Shown piece by piece: positions 6,665-9,066 of a stretch of 9,066 nt of DNA (within the stretch, counting starts at the first letter, position 1; the number at the start of each line of letters is the position of its first letter). The notes beneath the pieces are model-generated. The model was not told the origin of the DNA and ran no database searches. It worked only from the letters and a program-made list of their open reading frames with translations. The position numbers and the translations under genes were made by a program. Source of the stretch: an uncultured Coriobacteriaceae bacterium (GTDB taxonomy: Bacteria; Actinomycetota; Coriobacteriia; Coriobacteriales; Eggerthellaceae); the NCBI GenBank assembly GCA_946623915.1, contig CAMORQ010000057.1:1-9066 (forward strand), given 5' to 3'.

Positions 6665-8392
6665 ATGGAAGATTTGCTAGAGACCCATCTGAAACCACAT
6701 ATCCGATTAGGCAGAGCGGCTGCGGCTGTTCTAGTCTCGATTATGCTGGGTGCGGCTTTGCTGCCCGGCACGACGCTCTACGCCGACGAGATCGAAGAGG
6801 ATTCTTCTTCTTCGGCTGTTCTCGAAGAAGCTCCCGATGCGGCGGCCGCGCAGGACGCGAAAAGCAGCAAGGAAGTTCGCGACAAGGAAAAGAAGGCTGC
6901 GGAGCAGAAGGCGCAGGAGGAAGCCGAGCGCAAGGCTCAGGAAGAGGCCGACAAACGCGCCGCCGAAGAAGAAGCGGCTGCTCGCGAGGCCGAAGCGCTT
7001 GCCGAAGAAGAAGCGGCGCGCGCTGCCGAAGAGGAAGCCCTTTCCGAAGAGGAGCGCAAGCGCCTCGAAAAAGAACAAGAGGCTCTCGACAAAGCACAAG
7101 CGGTTTTCGACGAGGCCTTCGCCGCCGCGCAAGAGGCCGAAGAAGGACTTGCGGGACTGCAGGAGCTTCAGGATAATCTGACTCCCTACCGGGACGCCAT
7201 CACTTCGTTTGTCGATCGCGCCAAGGAACTGAACGAACAGCGCAAGCCTTATCAGGAAGAGCGCAAGAAGCTGATTGCCCAGCGCGAGGAAGTGCTTGTC
7301 GAACGCGATGCAGCTCTGGCCAAGCGCGATGAGGCGAGCGCCGCGCACGCCAAGGCGCTCTACGGACTGATCGTTGTGGACGAGGAAATCGCGCGTACAG
7401 GCGGCGTGGACATGCTTTCGGTCGTACTCGGCGACAGCAACGCCACCGAAGCCGAAGCGTACGGATATCTTCTGGGCAAAGTCGCCGACATCTGCGCCGA
7501 CAAGGTGTCGGTGGCGAACGATGCCTTGCAGGTCGAAGAAGCCAACGTGAACGAAGTAAATGCCAAGCTGGCGGATTTGGCCGACCAGGTTGAGGCTGCC
7601 GACGAAAAGATCGCCGCCATCGACAAGGACCGCGAAGCGGTCATCGAAGATGCGCGCACCATGGTCGGCGAAGGCAACAAAGCGGCGTTCGACATAGAGC
7701 GGCTGTGCTCCGAATCGCGTCAGGGTGTCAAGGTTGCCATCGAAAAGGTGGAAGCCCTGAAGACCAAAGTGGACGACGTGGAACTGGAAGGCATCGCCGA
7801 GTTGAAGGAGCAGGCGAAGTCGTGGGATATTCAGTCCAACGAGCTGCGCGCCGCTGCGCAGGAAGATGCGGGCGCGTTCTACGATGCGGTCGACACGCTT
7901 GGCGGCGTGGAGGGTGCCATCAGCTACGGCAGCGGTTTGGATTTCGCGCTTTCAGAAGAAGAGTTCGTGGACAAGTGGGGCGTCGCAATCGATTTGTACT
8001 TCGGCGAGCAGGGCGCACCGCTGCAAGGCTATGGGGCCGAAATGGCCAAGCAGGCCTACGCGTTCAAGGTGGACCCGCGTCTGTGCGCCGCGGTCAGCAT
8101 CATGGAATCGAGCGGCGGACGCTTCTGCATCAAGCCCCACAACGCCTGGGGATGGGGGGCCGCCGATAGCGACCCGTACAACCTGGCATTCTCCTGGGGC
8201 AGCTGGGAGGAAGCCATCCGCGCCTGGCACGAGGGCATGGCCACGTCAAACACGGGCCTTGCCACGGCAAGCTCGCTTTCGCGTTTGGGCGACATCTACT
8301 GCTCGTCGCCTATTTGGAGCAAGAACGTGGCGAATTTCATGGAACGGATTTCCGCGATTGCGGAAGCACAACAGGTTGTGTACGCCACGTAA
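6665..8392 (+). CDS. Secreted coiled-coil protein with C-terminal lysozyme/transglycosylase-like domain
   Basis: The protein has 575 aa. ATG 6665 is preceded by GAGGA (6652-6656) at 8 nt and yields a signal peptide: basic PHIRLGR, hydrophobic AAAAVLVSIMLGAALL, then TTLYA, with probable cleavage after A40. The frame is open further upstream to 6461, but that part overlaps the SPFH gene in another frame. Residues about 66-165 are a highly charged Glu/Ala/Lys helix. Residues 165-400 are coiled coil, interrupted by GGVDMLSVVLGDSNATEAEAYGYL (246-269, pieces GGVDMLSVVLG and EAEAYGYL), like the segment in PcsB/CwlO/RipC-type coiled coils that contact FtsX. The C-terminus (about 455-570) looks like a lysozyme or SLT domain: AYAFKVDPRLCAAVSIMESSGG with E481 as likely catalytic acid, NAWGWG (493-498), and SWEEAIRAWHEGMA. 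The likely role is peptidoglycan cleavage or remodelling outside the membrane. PcsB relatives usually end in CHAP or NlpC/P60, so this layout is less common. Glucosaminidase activity is the main alternative. Confidence 0.88.
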   Translation: MEDLLETHLKPHIRLGRAAAAVLVSIMLGAALLPGTTLYADEIEEDSSSSAVLEEAPDAAAAQDAKSSKEVRDKEKKAAEQKAQEEAERKAQEEADKRAAEEEAAAREAEALAEEEAARAAEEEALSEEERKRLEKEQEALDKAQAVFDEAFAAAQEAEEGLAGLQELQDNLTPYRDAITSFVDRAKELNEQRKPYQEERKKLIAQREEVLVERDAALAKRDEASAAHAKALYGLIVVDEEIARTGGVDMLSVVLGDSNATEAEAYGYLLGKVADICADKVSVANDALQVEEANVNEVNAKLADLADQVEAADEKIAAIDKDREAVIEDARTMVGEGNKAAFDIERLCSESRQGVKVAIEKVEALKTKVDDVELEGIAELKEQAKSWDIQSNELRAAAQEDAGAFYDAVDTLGGVEGAISYGSGLDFALSEEEFVDKWGVAIDLYFGEQGAPLQGYGAEMAKQAYAFKVDPRLCAAVSIMESSGGRFCIKPHNAWGWGAADSDPYNLAFSWGSWEEAIRAWHEGMATSNTGLATASSLSRLGDIYCSSPIWSKNVANFMERISAIAEAQQVVYAT

Positions 8393-8434
8393 GGGCCCAC
8401 AACCATCCGCCTGCATTCGTGTGCAAACTGCGTA

Positions 8435-8456
8435 AAAAGCCCCGAAAGGGGCTTTT
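8435..8456 (+). terminator. Rho-independent terminator after the SPFH/hydrolase unit
   Basis: AAAAGCCCC (8435-8443) pairs perfectly with GGGGCTTTT (8448-8456) around a GAAA tetraloop. The T-run forms part of the stem and is followed by CGCTTCTT. It lies about 40 nt after the stop at 8390-8392 and separates this unit from the rplM promoter region. As the stem is flanked by A and T runs it could also work on the other strand. Confidence 0.92.
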
Positions 8457-8462
8457 CGCTTC

Positions 8463-8491
8463 TTGCTTCGGGGGCGCGTGCGCCGTATACT
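8463..8491 (+). promoter_or_regulatory. Candidate sigma-70-type promoter of rplM
   Basis: TTGCTT (8463-8468) and TATACT (8486-8491) are 17 bp apart. The -10 matches the consensus at five of six positions; the -35 keeps the TTG. It lies directly after the terminator and reads toward rplM, giving a leader of about 177 nt with a start near 8498. A second promoter inside the leader cannot be excluded. Confidence 0.6.
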
Positions 8492-8497
8492 GCAAAA

Positions 8498-8674
8498 GTT
8501 CGCTTTCAAAAGCCCCGTACATCGCATGGCGAAGCGGAACGAGGAGGCGGTTGTCCAGAACCGCGGAATCGTGTTCGGAGTAGGATCCCGGCACCCGCGA
8601 ACCCTGCACTTTTGAAAACAAACGGCAAACGTGCGGCGCATATGCCGCATGTTCTGTGAACAATGGAGGAAACA
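8498..8674 (+). promoter_or_regulatory. Structured 5' leader of rplM; possible L13 autoregulatory region
   Basis: No convincing reading frame is seen. Three pairings can be drawn. TTTCAAAAG (8504-8512) pairs with CTTTTGAAA (8609-8617) and would enclose the leader. GCGGTT (8547-8552) pairs with AACCGC (8559-8564) around six bases. AACGTGCGGC (8628-8637) pairs with GCCGCATGTT (8644-8653) over ten pairs, one a G-U, around GCATAT. The last hairpin ends 11 nt before GGAGGA (8665-8670). L13 leaders that control rplM are known in Firmicutes; whether this one belongs to a known class cannot be told here. Confidence 0.45.
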
Positions 8675-9066
8675 GTGAAGACGTATTACGCAAAGCCGGG
8701 CGAGGTGGAGCGCGCATGGGTCCTGATCGACGCTGAGGATCAGGTGCTCGGACGTGTGGCCACCAAAGCTGCCACGATTCTGAAGGGCAAGCACAAGCCG
8801 CAGTACACCCCGCATGTGGACACGGGCGATTTCGTGGTCATCGTGAACGCGGACAAGATCCGCCTCACGGGCACCAAGGCAGCCCAGAAGAGCTACTTCC
8901 GTCACAGCGGGTTCCCGGGCGGTCTGCGCGAAGAGCGTTTCGAAGAGGCCATGGAAAAGCATCCCGAGCGCGTGCTTGAGCACGCCGTGAAGGGCATGCT
9001 CCCCAAGAACACGCTTGGTCGCGCCATGGGCAAGAAGCTGAAGGTCTATGCCGGCCCCGAACATCC
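8675..9066 (+). CDS. rplM: 50S ribosomal protein L13; 3' end outside window
   Basis: This is a structural protein of the large ribosomal subunit that assembles early on 23S rRNA. It starts at GTG 8675 with a strong site GGAGGA (8665-8670). The 130 complete codons visible cover most of a protein normally about 142-150 aa long, and the frame is open to the window end. L13 hallmarks are visible: a WVLIDAEDQVLGRVATKAA start, ILKGKHKPQYTPHVDTGDFVV (pieces LKGKHKP and TPHVDTGDFV), IRLTGTKAAQKSYFRHSG, and AVKGMLPKNTLGRAMGKKLKVYAGPEHP in parts (GMLPKN, LGR). rpsI (S9) usually follows rplM and would be expected beyond the edge; it is not visible. Its leader may carry autoregulation. Confidence 0.98.
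   Translation, partial: MKTYYAKPGEVERAWVLIDAEDQVLGRVATKAATILKGKHKPQYTPHVDTGDFVVIVNADKIRLTGTKAAQKSYFRHSGFPGGLREERFEEAMEKHPERVLEHAVKGMLPKNTLGRAMGKKLKVYAGPEH

Noticed and set aside
5233..6771. Long minus-strand open frame (about 512 codons) opposite the SPFH gene and the repeat array
   Set aside because: It runs antisense to a clearly recognised SPFH protein; the translation is His/Arg/Gly/Val-rich as expected for a GC-rich shadow frame, and it matches no family I know.
8374..8404. Inverted repeat GGTTGTG / CACAACC around the stop codon of the hydrolase gene
   Set aside because: Seven pairs with a 17-nt loop spanning coding sequence; the hairpin at 8435-8456 is a far better terminator, so this is probably chance.
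8246..9064. Minus-strand open frame of about 272 codons at the right edge
   Set aside because: It spans a terminator, the rplM leader and rplM itself on the opposite strand, so it cannot be a real gene alongside the L13 call.

Overview
The window is GC-rich bacterial chromosome. GTG and TTG starts are used beside ATG, and the 5' end of rplM (ribosomal protein L13) lies at the right edge. The base composition, the L13 sequence and the style of the membrane and cell-wall proteins suggest an actinobacterial host. My best guess, from memory of similar proteins, is the class Coriobacteriia (Eggerthellaceae-like). That is inference; no search was run. All recognisable genes are on the + strand, and nothing in the window looks like an insertion sequence, prophage, CRISPR array or tRNA.

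Left part (2-2902): two adjacent genes for membrane proteins of similar build, 18 nt apart and closed by a hairpin. The first is cut by the left edge. It has a long Pro/Gln/Tyr-rich tail, one membrane helix, and an extracytoplasmic region that looks like the DUF4163/DUF3298 module known from RsiV and PdaC. The second has a short Gln-rich tail and a DUF4190-like membrane domain.

Middle (2914-5488): a complete Cu+-exporting P1B-1 ATPase (CopA type) starting at TTG. A near-perfect 20-bp inverted repeat directly abuts its start codon and is a good candidate operator. Its 3' end runs into a degenerate tandem array of 34-35-bp units, about 207 bp long, whose first unit covers the last four codons and the stop.

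Right part (5489-8456): a two-gene unit. It encodes a membrane-anchored SPFH/stomatin protein that resembles plant hypersensitive-induced-response (HIR) proteins, then a secreted coiled-coil protein with a C-terminal lysozyme/lytic-transglycosylase-like domain. A strong hairpin terminator follows. The pair suggests a job at the envelope: a membrane scaffold next to a probable peptidoglycan hydrolase of PcsB/CwlO-like layout.

Right edge (8463-9066): a candidate promoter, a leader of about 180 nt with pairing potential including a 10-bp hairpin just before the ribosome binding site, and rplM, cut by the window end. The least explained parts are the copA dyad, the 35-bp array, a possible pseudoknot before the SPFH gene, and the rplM leader.
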